Positions 20,305-30,914 of a stretch of 64,000 nt of DNA are shown here, one piece after another. Positions within the stretch are counted from its first letter, which is position 1; every line of letters begins with the position of its first letter. The notes under the pieces are model-generated. The model made no database searches, had not been told where the DNA came from, and saw only the letters and a list, made by a program, of their open reading frames with translations. This stretch comes from Owenia fusiformis. Its lineage: Eukaryota; Annelida; Polychaeta; Sabellida; Oweniidae. The stretch covers positions 31,621,151 through 31,685,150 of the forward strand of contig CAIIXF020000003.1 in the NCBI GenBank assembly GCA_903813345.2. Reading direction: 5' to 3'. Both the position numbers and the translations under genes were made by a program.

Positions 20305-22746
20305 TAATCACGCCCGGTGATCGTGAAAATGGGACGGAGGGGGGAGCAGGCAATTTCCGCAAGAAAATTCAACAAATCTGGTAAAATTACTTTTTCGAGA
20401 CAGAGTTTACGATTGAATTGCAAATTGAATAAGCACACGGTATGATAAAATATGTTAGGTATTCTAGGATTATTTTTGTACCGATACTCTTTTAAGATAT
20501 AAGATCTATTAAACAAGAACACAAATGTGTACAAAATGTCCCCACCAAGTGGTGATCCCGTGAAATGGTTATCCTGAAAATGAGTAGACAAGACTTTACC
20601 AACACAATTTGAGGACGGAAAATCCAAAGTGGCCACCTTAAAATTTACCCAGAATGCCAAAAAGAAAACATGTAAACAAGACTTTACAGACAAGATTTCA
20701 GGATGGAAAATCCAAAATGGCTGCCTTGACATTTACCAAGAATGTCAAAAAACTAATCTGTTTGTAGATTTTCATACTAAGAATCATCCCTGAAAATATG
20801 AAATTGATCTACCAAACGGTTCAACTGAAAACGGGTAGACAAGACTTTACAGACAAGATTTTAGGACAGAAAATCCAAAATGGCTGCCTGTACATTTACG
20901 CAGAATGCAAAAAAAGTAATCAGATGTAGATTTTCATACAAAGAATCATCCCTGAAAATTTGAAATTGATCTATCAAACCGTTCACCTTAAAACGCGTAG
21001 ACAAGACTTTACAGGCAAGATTTTAAGACGGAAAATCCAAAATGGCTGCCTTGACATTTACCCAGAATGCAAAAAAACTAATCAGTTCTAGATTTTCATA
21101 CTAAGAATCATTCCTGAAAATTTGAAATTGATCTACCAAACAGTTCACCTGAAAACGAGTAGACAAGACTTTACAGACAAGATTTTAGGATGGAAAATCC
21201 AAAATGGCTGCCTTGACATTTACCCAGAATGCCAAAAAACTAATGAGATCTAGATTTTTATACTAAGAATCATCCCTGAAAATTTGAAATTGATCCACCA
21301 AACAGTTCACCTGAAAACGCACAGACAAGACTTCACAGACAAGATTTTAGGACCGAAAAATCCAAAATGGCCGACAATAAAAAAGTCCTTATGAGTTTTT
21401 GCTGATTTCTTTTTACAAAATTATCACATATAACTACTGTTAACAATAAAGTAGGCTTTTACAGCAAAGTACATCTGAAATTATCTATAAAGCTACTAAA
21501 TAGTTAAAGTATGAAAACTCAAAAACACCATTCAATATGATACAAAGTATTATCGCGCGCTAACTTTTCTTAAGACATTCAAAATGGCTGACATGACTGA
21601 GCTAGCAGGTCCAAAACCTAATCAGATCTAGAATGAAGTGAGCTGAACAAGATGTTAAAGTTTTAAAAGCAACTGTGAAGCAGTTTTTCTTAAAGTTTGC
21701 AGACAAGGATTTTAGCATTTGACTTCAAAATGGCCGACAGGAAGTAGGTATTAAGTTAAAATTTTTTCGTCCACATCTGTATGCACTCATAAGTTATCCC
21801 TGAAAATTTGAAGGTGATATCTGTAGCGGTTTTCGAGAAAACTGCCGGACGTACGGACGGACAGACGGACGGACGGACAGACGGACGGACGGACGCGCCT
21901 AGGCCGACAATATGGCCCCACACTATGTGGTGTGGGGACATAAAAAGGCGCAACGCAACCAACGTGCAAAGGTCAACGTTTTTGCTATAAATCAAGCAAC
22001 AATGGCCTACACGACCTGTAATAAATACTTATCATAACTAAATTAATGTCATTGCTGAATTTATAAAATAAGTTTCCATACGTAAAATAAAAAATAATCG
22101 AAAATAATTAAAATGGGACGGAGGGGGGAGGGGACGGAGGGGGGGGAGTAATAATTCTATAAAGTGAAACAACTTCACATGAATTCTTGTATTTGAAAAA
22201 TGAACTCATTAACTTAGTAAGAAACTGGATGATATACCCCTGGAGACTGAAAAATGGGGACATTTGGAGTAAAAGGACTTAAAGTCGCGAAACATCTCTA
22301 ATCATGTCTTATATACATATTGCTCCCCCCCTCCGTCCCCTCCCCCCTCCGTCCCAAATTCATTATTTTCGATTATTTTTTATTTCACATATGGAAACTT
22401 ATTTTATAAATTCAGCAATGACATTAATTTAGTTATGATAACATCACTTACAAGTATTTATTACAGGTCGTCCAGACCATTGTTGCTTGATTTATAGCAA
22501 AAACGTTGATTTGTGCCTGTTGATGGCCTTGCGCCTTTTTTAATAGATCTCATACCTTAGATGCGTATCGTTTCAGAAAAAATCCCAGAAAACCTAACAT
22601 ATTCTACCATACCGTGCGCCTATCCATTTAGCAATTCAATAGTAAACTTTTTCTTGAAAAAATAAATCTTCCAGATTTGTTGAATTTCCTAGCAGAAATT
22701 GCCTGCTCCCCCTCTGTCCCATATTCACGATCACCGGGCGTGTTAA
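20305..22746. mobile_element. Large foldback element with about 420 bp arms
   Basis: The outer ends are TTAATCACGCCCGGTGATCG and the complement CGATCACCGGGCGTGTTAA. The right arm (about 22320-22746) is continuous. The left arm is the same sequence split into 20305-20515 and about 21945-22145 by a nested 1.4 kb insertion. Arms include GGGACGGAGGGGGGAG blocks and TTTTTGCTATAAATCAAGCA. The arms diverge by a modest number of substitutions. No transposase was seen; the ORF at 20304-20732 (-) is arm sequence. Confidence 0.85.
20516..21944. mobile_element. Element nested in the left foldback arm, with 160 bp tandem units and a GGAC tract
   Basis: The ends read ATGTCCCCACCAAGTGGTG and the complement of CACTATGTGGTGTGGGGACAT. 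Inside, units of about 162-168 bp start at GAGTAGACAAGACTTTAC (near 20584, 20831, 20999, 21161, 21322), each with AATCCAAAATGGCTGCC. The right part holds CCTGAAAATTTGAAGGTGATATC, then a (GGAC)n tract at 21848-21897. The uninterrupted right arm of the host foldback supplies the empty site GATCTATTAAAAAAGGCGCA. Confidence 0.75.
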
Positions 22747-23412
22747 TAAGCCTTCTAAAGTCACAAACCAAGCTTGCGACTACAACAAAAAAAATAGAAA
22801 AAACAAAATATTTAAAATAAATATTGATTTATGTCATCTCATAATTACAAATTTACAACCTTTATATCATTAATGATTCTCAAAATGACAGACTGATTAT
22901 ACAGAAAAGTAGAAATAATTGGGCCTATATGCATGCAAAGTGGTGTCATGAGAATTGTAACAAATAAAATTGATTATTGCAATGAAATCAAAACTTCACA
23001 AGCTGGTTATACCAGACTGGGATTGAAATTATACTGATACAGTAATGATATTTTATTCCCTGGAAGTGTGTTTACATATTCACAGATACATTGTAACTTG
23101 TGATATTTGAATATAATTGGATTGGAATTCAATATGAATATTGAATATAATTTTGGATAGGGCCAATAGTTGCTGTCCATTACTCAAGTAGCTATCCAGT
23201 TAATACAATATGATACATGTTAAATAGGTATTACTCTAAAACATGGTGTGTTGTATGTACTAAAAACACCATACATATAAAAGTTTAAATATCAGACAAT
23301 ACATGAACATAAATAAATTAAATAAGCTACAAATCATCGTCATTTGATGACAAAAATAAAGCCTTGATATGCACATTAAAACATCAAAAGCATCACGTTG
23401 AAATTCTTCAAC
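22747..23412. other. Gene-free AT-rich spacer
   Basis: The sequence is unique-looking, with no ORF of note, exon or obvious repeat. It lies in the convergent spacer between WDR59 and the membrane-protein gene. Confidence 0.5.
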
Positions 23413-23815
23413 CATTATCACTGGTACTCACCTAGTTACGCTGACGATATGTCAGCGTAACAAGATGGAAGAACTTCCGGGCTTCAGTTTCGGTAAGATA
23501 TTTTTATTTCTCGATTAAGGAAGATAGTCTAGTTTGAGAATATGCAGGCGGTTCTATGTTTGGTATATTAACGAAGACGCAATTCACATATTTAGTCCCT
23601 CGCTTTTGTTATGTTGACGATCTTCATGGATATTGCCAATGTGACAATATTCATGTCTGACCCTAATTTTGAACAAAATTATTGTCCACAACTTGACTTA
23701 TAAGTGGTGTAGAATCGAGAAATAAAAATATCTTACCGAAACTGAAGCCCGGAAGTTCTTCCATCTTGTTACACTGACATATCGTCAGCATAACTAGGTG
23801 AGTACAAGTGATAAC
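23413..23815. mobile_element. MITE with about 100 bp inverted repeats
   Basis: The left arm (CATTATCACTGGTACTCACC, then CTAGTTACGCTGACGATATG) is matched in reverse by the right arm ending CATAACTAGGTGAGTACAAG. Both arms contain AAGATGGAAGAACTTCCGGG, which combines a YY1-like and an ETS-like core. Spacer about 200 bp; non-coding. Confidence 0.88.
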
Positions 23816-24394
23816 GTTCAAACATATACAGGAACTCAATTTCAATCTATTATTTAATACACTTATTCGATTCTATCTTGCATGGATTTCACCCAAACAT
23901 CAATACATTTTAGTATTCTCCAAAAAATTAATTTGATTTTAATTAATTTTGTTTCATGAAATATGATGTTAACAACAAAACTGCAAAAATGTTCGTTGGA
24001 GAACATTGATATTGAAGTATAAATGAGACACAGTTTCAAACATCAAGTAGACATTTTGAAGCATTGTTCATGAAATGGTAAAGAAGTCATGGGCATAGCG
24101 CTATTTTTATGAGTAGTACCACTGAACACAGGAACCACAGGAACATGAGTTGAACAAAGCAAAAAATGAGCAAAACCTCCCCCCAGAAAATTTTGAAATT
24201 TGTTTGTGTTTTAAGTATGTTTGCAACCATCTGGTAGGCCCGTGTGAACTAGGCGTACTGGGCACTACGCCCATGAAAGTTTCATCACTTGAGCAAAATA
24301 CAAAGTAACCAGAATTTTTTTTTATCACATCATCAGTACAGAGAAAATGGAATGATCATCTTTGACTTCTAAAGTGATCCACACTTTCTGAGTG

Positions 24395-24860
24395 GAAGAG
24401 TTCATGATGTGTCTACTGTCTTATTACTATGCTGTTTGAACCATCATTGATGGCCTGGTTTGATGAAGATGTGCTGTGTCACCTGGTTTGTTTGAGTTCA
24501 TGATGTGTCTACTGCCTTAGTACCATGCTGTTTGATCCTTCACCCATGGATTGATGAAGATGTGCCTGGTCACCTGGTTTGTTTGAGTTCATGATGTGTA
24601 TGCTGTTTGATCCTTCATTGATGGCCTGGTTTGATGAAGATGTGCTGTGTCACCTGGTTTGTTTGAGTTCATGATGTGTCTACTGCCTTAGTACCATGCT
24701 GTTTGATCCTTAACCCATGGATTGACGAAGATGTGCCTGGTCACCTGTTTTGTTTGAGTTCATGATGGGTCTACTGCTATTATGCTGTTTGATCCTTCAC
24801 CCATGGCCTGGTTTGATGAGGTTGTGCTGTGTCACCTGGTTTGTTGGAATCTGTTGCGTA
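24395..24860. repeat. Tandem repeat, about 80-95 bp units, five copies
   Basis: Units start at GAGTTCATGATGTGT near 24399, 24494, 24586, 24665 and 24757. Each continues with TACCATGCTGTTTGATCCTT and GATGAAGATGTGC, then TCACCTGGTTTG. The ORFs crossing it (24750-25104 +) have no homology I recognise. Confidence 0.8.
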
Positions 24861-25495
24861 TCTCCTGGCTCCCTGGAGGGTAAACTGGAGCTCTATGATC
24901 CTCGACTACATGTTGAGCAAATATTGGTTCATCGGAACTGAAATACATGACATATACAAAATATCAATGACCATCTTACAACAATGTATATTATCCCCAA
25001 CATCTTATCCCAATGTGACTACAATTAAAACACAAGAATGGGCCAAAATGTGCAACTGGAGTACACAGTCAACACCTTTCTATCTCATCTCCCCGTCATT
25101 CTGATACTCAGACCATCCCTGCAATGCACAAGAATGTTTTAGAAAGGAAACTGAGAGAAGGCTGTGATATCTCACGATGTCTCCCCGTGACCTTGGTATA
25201 AAACATAAACATTTTCAAAATCGCGAAACTTAAGTCCAACTTTCTTAAAACATAATTTAGTTAAATATATTTTTACCGCATCATATGGTCTATATCATAC
25301 CGACTTGGCAATATTGTCCAGATCTTAATTCCATTTTTCTGAATTTGATTGAGAACTGACACTAAGAATCAGGTGTAAGATGTTTTTCAATGCATAGTTA
25401 TTTGCCTTTTTCAATGCATTATTTTGTCTAAATAATTAGTATTATAAATTGAAAAATTATCAAATGCATCTTGTCTTGTGAAACATTGCAGACTC

Positions 25496-25501
25496 TTTAT
25501 T
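25496..25501 (-). other. Polyadenylation signal of the membrane-protein gene
   Basis: TTTATT on the plus strand gives AATAAA on the minus strand, about 45 bp past the stop codon. Confidence 0.6.
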
Positions 25502-25543
25502 ATGTAATATTAACCAAAGGTGGAGAAATTTTGGTATAACTTA

Positions 25544-28500
25544 CTAAAAATGTGAATATGCCACAAAATAATAAATGATGAGAGCTAGAACCAGGATGAA
25601 ACCAGCTAGAATGTACAGGAAGAGACCAATTCCACCTTCCTGGAAGTAGAGAATACAAACAAGTCATAAGCAACATTTTTTTTTAGATATTCAGGATGTA
25701 GAAAATGTACAATTGAGATTGAAGATTAGTTGAAGGCAATTTAAACAACAATATTATTTCTCACTATTCTCAACTTATTCCAATATAATGATAGAAATAA
25801 CACTTATTTGAGGGGGTGTATCCCACATGAATATAAAAGAAAATCACACTTACTTCAGGGGGTGTATCCCAATATTTATCACAGTCTAACTTGGAGCATA
25901 TTGCATCTGTTAATTTATCTGAAAACATTTATATGTATCAGCTCAATGTCACGAGAAAGCATGGTTCATGACAATAACTGCTATGGATACTGGTTATTGA
26001 ATTTTGATATTGGTTTGTACATTTAAGGAATGACGATTCTATAATTTATGGCGCAATATTACCAGAAATTTCAATCTGTTCATTGTCAAAAGATCGAAAT
26101 TGTGTAGCGGTTTTTGACAATGGCCAGAACAAAATATGGCCATATATTTGCCATAAATCATAGAATCTAGGTCTTTTTACGATTCGATTCTAATATGATA
26201 AACAAACCAGAAAAACCAACTTTTAGCATTGTTATGTCACATATCATATTAGAATTGGAGATACATCATTAGAAATATATGCTGTGTCCCAAAATAAGCT
26301 CTCATATCAAGAGGCTTGTTCTATATTGCCTCAAAGATCTCAAAGTAAATGATCATTTCAACCAAATAACTAAATTATGACTACTTACTATAAAATTCTC
26401 TGTTCTGTATGCTGCTCAAATCTGGTGGCACACATTTTTTTAAAGATTCCTAAAATGTAAAAGGTTTTGCATCATGGACAATACCAGAACAACGGCAACG
26501 CCAAAGCGTAGCGAATCCCATCGAACAGAAATGGCTGGCATTTTTACAAACGAAGCGCAAATATCATAAAACAACACACCAGAAAGGCCACCATTTTCAA
26601 AATGGTTGCTCACTTAAGCCAAGTTGTCATCAGAAGAAATAATATGCTTTTAAGAAGCCACCTCTAAAATTTTTTGAAAAATCGCACACATACTTGTAAA
26701 ATAACACACGTAAAAATGGTGGCCATTTTTCAAAATGGCCGACTACTCCCCAAAGTTTTATTAGACAATGTGCTATGCTTAAAGTATTCACATATCAAAT
26801 ATGAACAAAATCGCTCCACTACTTTTCGAGTTATAGTAAAATACGTTAAAATGGCGGCCATTTTTCAAAATGGCCACCTTCTACCAAAAGCGTCATTAGA
26901 AATAGAAGGTGTTCCATGCTTATATAGTATTCACATACCAAATATGAACAAAATCGCTCCACTACTTTTTGAGTATTAGTAAAATACGTTAAAATGGCGG
27001 CCATTTTTCAAAATCATTTTCAAAATGGCCGCCTTCTACCAAAAGTGTCATAGGACAGTGTGCCATGCTTATAGTATTCACATACCAAATATGAACAAAA
27101 TCGCTCCACTACTTTTCGAGTTATAGTAAAATACATTAAAATGGCGGCCATTTTTCAAAATTGTTTTCAAAATGGCCGCCTTCTACCAAAAGTGTCATAG
27201 GACAGTGTGCCATGCTTATAGTATTCACATACCAAATATGAACAAAATCGCTCCACTACTTTTCGAGTTATAGTAAAATACGTTAAAATGGCGGCCATTT
27301 TTTAAAAATGGCCGCCTTCTACCAAAAGTGTCTTTAGACAGTGTGCAATACTTATAGTATTCACACACCAAATATGAACAAAATCGCTCCACTATTTTTA
27401 GAGTTACAGCAAAAATCGTAAAATGACGAGTAAAGGCCGCCATTTTTCAAGATGGCTGCCATGTGCTTTTTAATATCTACATTTGTAGCATTATTAATGT
27501 CCTTTATAATTTTTTTTACATTTAAAACATATTGCTATTACAGTTTTACATATTGCACCTAAATTACTGTAAAATCGTCACTAAAATGGCCGCCATTTTG
27601 AAATGAGCGGCCATTTTGAAAATCGGCTTTCGAGCAGAACTTCTATCCTCATAGGGTATATGTGTACGAAATATGAACAAAATCGGGCCAACGGTATTTG
27701 AGTTATTGCCCGGACGGACGGACAGACGGACGGACGGACGTACGGACGGACGTACGGACGGACGGACGGAGGCGTTCCCTATATCCCTCCGAACTTCGTT
27801 CGATGGGATAATAAAAACACTCCTGTTTAAATGAATAAAAGTCCATTCTCTTTGATTTATTTTAAAAATTAAAAAAAATGGGCTCAATGTGGCATTAGAG
27901 AGGATATAGACAACAGTTTTGAAAAAATCATCACATTTTTAAAATATCTTTTGCTTTCATCCTTCCATGTCAATTCTAATGGATTTGGGCATCTCTTTGA
28001 TAACTTGATCAGATATCTCAGTTTTTTTAGATTATGAAAAAAAGATTGCTTCCAACATTTCATGCTCTACAGTTTGAGCAATAAATAATTAGTCTAATTA
28101 TTAGTCACAGATTTGCTGAAGTGACTACTCATTTATTTATTGCTCAAACTGTATGTCCCTTCTAATTCCTTAAGATATTCAAAATCAAGCAGGAAATCAG
28201 TTGGTGAATAAATATCATGAAATTAACTACGACACCAACCTTGCACTTAGTATGTTTATTTTTCATTTCTTCGTGTTTACACATGACCATCGACCAATAA
28301 TCAGGTTTCTTGATCCCCATTATGATGTCACAACGGAATATATCACAGTAGTCGGCCAAACATACTGAAGTTGGGCCCTGCAATAAGAAATAAAATATGA
28401 CTTATTACATGATAGCATTTTTAATCAATCAATGCTACATTGACGCAAGGTAAAGTAAATCAGAAAATAAACACATTTTAATCAACTATTTTAACAGTAA

Positions 28501-30526
28501 AAAATATTTAATCTGAATGCCACTGGAACCAGCCAAAAGTACTTGGATTAGCAGGTGTGTACATTTCAAGGTTTTTAAAGATGAGAGTCAATGGGCAATA
28601 AACTTGGGATAATGAAAGTGTTCAGATTGAGGGGTGTTCAGATTAGAAAGGCGTTTGGATAAACAAGTTATCACAGGACAGTGGACACTGAATATATATC
28701 AATTACGATCACTTATATTACTGAAGACTGATACTAACTATGAGACAACTTATATTTGAACACTTATTTTCTTCATTATTTCATTAGGCAGAGAATACTA
28801 TATTACTTAATTAACATATGTTTGTGAAAAAGTGAAAGCTCCCCACTGATAAAATCCCCTTCGAATATCTCAGGATCAGCCTGAAAAGCTTTCCGCTGGT
28901 ACATACCTTTTTTATCTGCTCTGGATGCCTGTTATCAAAATGTTGATCCAGAGTTTTCTCAGTGTAAAAAGCTTTTCCGCAGATATTACACATCCAATGA
29001 GATGGTCCATCCATCTGTTTGAGATTTTCCTGTTCTCCATATATATCATGGTCAGGGTTAAAAGGACATTGAGGTGGAAACTTGAGATTTGCTTTTTGAT
29101 ATAATGGAACCATAAGCTGAAAACAAAAGTATTGATTTCATTATATTTGAGGGAATTGTAGTGTTTATTTTAAAGTTCTACAAAAATACTCTTGAAATGG
29201 AATATCTTAAATAAATATAGACTTAGAATTTTGAACATGTTTAAATACCTATACATGTACATACTTTTAAATTTATATATTATTGTTCTCTTTTTGTACT
29301 ATGAAATCCCTGTTTCCAAGTTATCATCAAGATCTCGGGTCAATTATAAATTACAAAATATTGATCAATTAAAATTCTTTGAACTCTAGGGGAAAAACCC
29401 ACATCGCGATAACTGTACCCCTTTTGTCTTTATCCTTCCAAAGTGCTTGCAAACAGCAGATAAGAGGGGCTCTGGCATACCAGAATGGGAAAACACACAC
29501 AATTTTCATGTTTTAAAACAAGTCAAAAAAGTAAAGTATATTTTAATAGAGACAAACAAGGCAAGGGGTGAATTAGTGAGATGGCGCCAAAAATGCTTAG
29601 TGAGCCCCTTGCTTATATCCGATATGTAAAATTCTTACATCAAACACAGTGTTCCTCACAACCCTACATCTATCCCTGGGACAAGAAGTGCCATATGTAG
29701 GGCGTAATGTACTGGCCAAGGTTGTCTGAAAATACATGGGAACATAAGTTGAGTCCAAGTGTCAAACATGCATTTCAAAATCATGCGAATTCATAGTACT
29801 GTCATATTCATATCAGTCAAAAGTTGCACCTTGTCTTCTCCTGAGTTATTACTGCAATTGAACATCAATATTTTCATTAAAATATTCACAAAAACTAAGA
29901 CAGTCTCTAGCCTTCAATTCATACTGAGGAGGTGAATAATATTAGTGATTTAAAAAGCAATTCATCAACAGTGTAGGCTACATCAAATTAAATTGTAGTT
30001 TTAATTCCCGACAATAGGTGTCAACACGTATTATGGTGCTGGCCTATGTATTAATCTGAACATAGTAAAAATTCTTACAATAAGCAATTTATACGTGTTC
30101 TTTTAGTAAGTCAAAAGATTCTGTTCAGTGACCTTTCCTGAGCACCTACTCTTAGCTATTTTTAAGTCAGATTGAATCGGCAAAATTCGGTGGTATGGCT
30201 TACCTTCGGTTGTATGGCTTACCTTCGGCTGCATGGCCCAACCTCGATTGATTGGAACACAATGAAAATGGTCAGAATGACAATAAACATAATGAAATAA
30301 ACTTTTCAGCCCTCTGTATTTATTGAGCTACTGATATTACTACAAAAGAATCTGGCCGTTATTTATGTAGACATAGAGATCTATACCGGGATCTAAATTT
30401 GAAATTTTCAAAAAAAAAATTAAAAATAATTTCAGAAATAATTTTTAATCGACAAGAATCGAATATTCTGAGAGGAAAATCAAAATATTTACTTACCAAA
30501 AGAGCGAATGTATATATTTCGTTCAT
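25544..30526 (-). CDS. Type I membrane protein with a C2H2-like zinc finger, function unknown
   Basis: Seven coding exons join in phase to 228 codons: 30497-30526, 29639-29725, 28907-29116, 28240-28377, 26389-26449, 25854-25918 and 25544-25639. The start MNEIYTFALL runs into TTLASTLRPTYG as a short signal peptide. A finger-like MCNICGKAFYTEKTLDQHF, then DNRH (C-x2-C-x12-H-x3-H type), follows at about residues 81-103. After it come a cysteine-rich part (CLADYCDIFRC, MCKHEEM) and AICSKLDCDKYW. The last exon is one transmembrane helix (GLFLYILAGFILVLALIIYY) with a five- to six-residue tail. I infer the finger faces the ER lumen or outside, which is unusual for C2H2. The start was chosen because it is in phase with exon 2 and makes a signal peptide. 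The upstream ATG at about 30842 leads into a stop if spliced to 29725. I do not recognise the family. Confidence 0.8.
25801..25870. repeat. 46 bp tandem duplication spanning a splice donor
   Basis: CACTTATTTGAGGGGGTGTA (25801) repeats as CACTTACTTCAGGGGGTGTA (25847). The second copy holds the working donor (minus-strand GAA|GTAAGT at 25853/25854) of the membrane-protein exon. The first copy holds the same exon end with the donor GT changed to AT. Confidence 0.75.
26484..27812. mobile_element. Element with tandem AAAATGGCGGCC units and a GGAC tract (copy 1)
   Basis: It begins CCAGAACAACGGCAACGCCA and AGCGAATCCCATCGAAC, and ends CCGAACTTCGTTCGATGGGA, so TCCCATCGAAC forms a short terminal inverted repeat. 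The interior has about six units of roughly 130 bp, with AAAATGGCGGCCATTTTTCA, CTTCTACCAAAAGTGTCAT, ACCAAATATGAACAAAATCG and CTCCACTACTTTTCGAGTTA. A (GGAC)n tract lies at 27711-27770. It sits in an intron of the membrane-protein gene. A shorter copy with the same ends is at 59843-60682. Confidence 0.85.
28068..28153. mobile_element. Very short hairpin MITE
   Basis: TACAGTTTGAGCAATAAATA and its complement TATTTATTGCTCAAACTGTA bound an 86 bp element with the inner arm TAATTAGTC/GACTAAT-like. Confidence 0.75.
29117..29638. other. Intron of the membrane-protein gene
   Basis: No further exon is supported. Small ORFs at 29192-29389 and 29447-29629 lack splice context or motifs. Confidence 0.5.
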
Positions 30527-30914
30527 ATTTACACGTCTATTTAATTAAATCGTCTGTCATTTTAGTACAATAATCTAAAACATTAAATTATTTTTCAAAA
30601 TAAATTTTCAAGGGGGCTGCCATTGCAATCCCACAATTCTTAACAAGAATCAATATTTTAATTTACTGCCAAATATACCAATACTCGGTTCAATTTAAAT
30701 TGTGTTGGCTGCTTTTGTAAGGGTTTTATATAAAAAAAACAAAGTTGTTTAAAATCATTACGGTGAATTCATCGATAGTTTGTTGAAATAATAAAGAGTT
30801 TACCTGGTAAATATTTTCTGTCATGTTTTCGTCTGCTCGCCATCTTGTTTGAGAAACGCGTTTGGCCACTGTTCATGCATTTTACAAGCTGCGGTACATT
30901 GTAAGCCATTTGAT
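30527..30914. promoter_or_regulatory. Bidirectional promoter region with a YY1-type site
   Basis: The membrane-protein gene (start 30526, -) and the NOL4-like gene (start 30915, +) diverge with 388 bp between start codons. CGCCATCTTG at 30838-30847 is CAAGATGGCG on the minus strand, the YY1/Pho consensus often found just downstream of start sites. A possible minus-strand 5' leader exon ends at a donor near 30805 (ACCAG|GTAAAC). No TATA box is convincing. Confidence 0.5.

Noticed and set aside
21756-21995. ORFs reading through the GGAC tract (repeating RPSVRPSV-type peptides)
   Set aside because: They are translations of a tetranucleotide repeat. The same pattern appears at 27564-27887 and 60465-60928.
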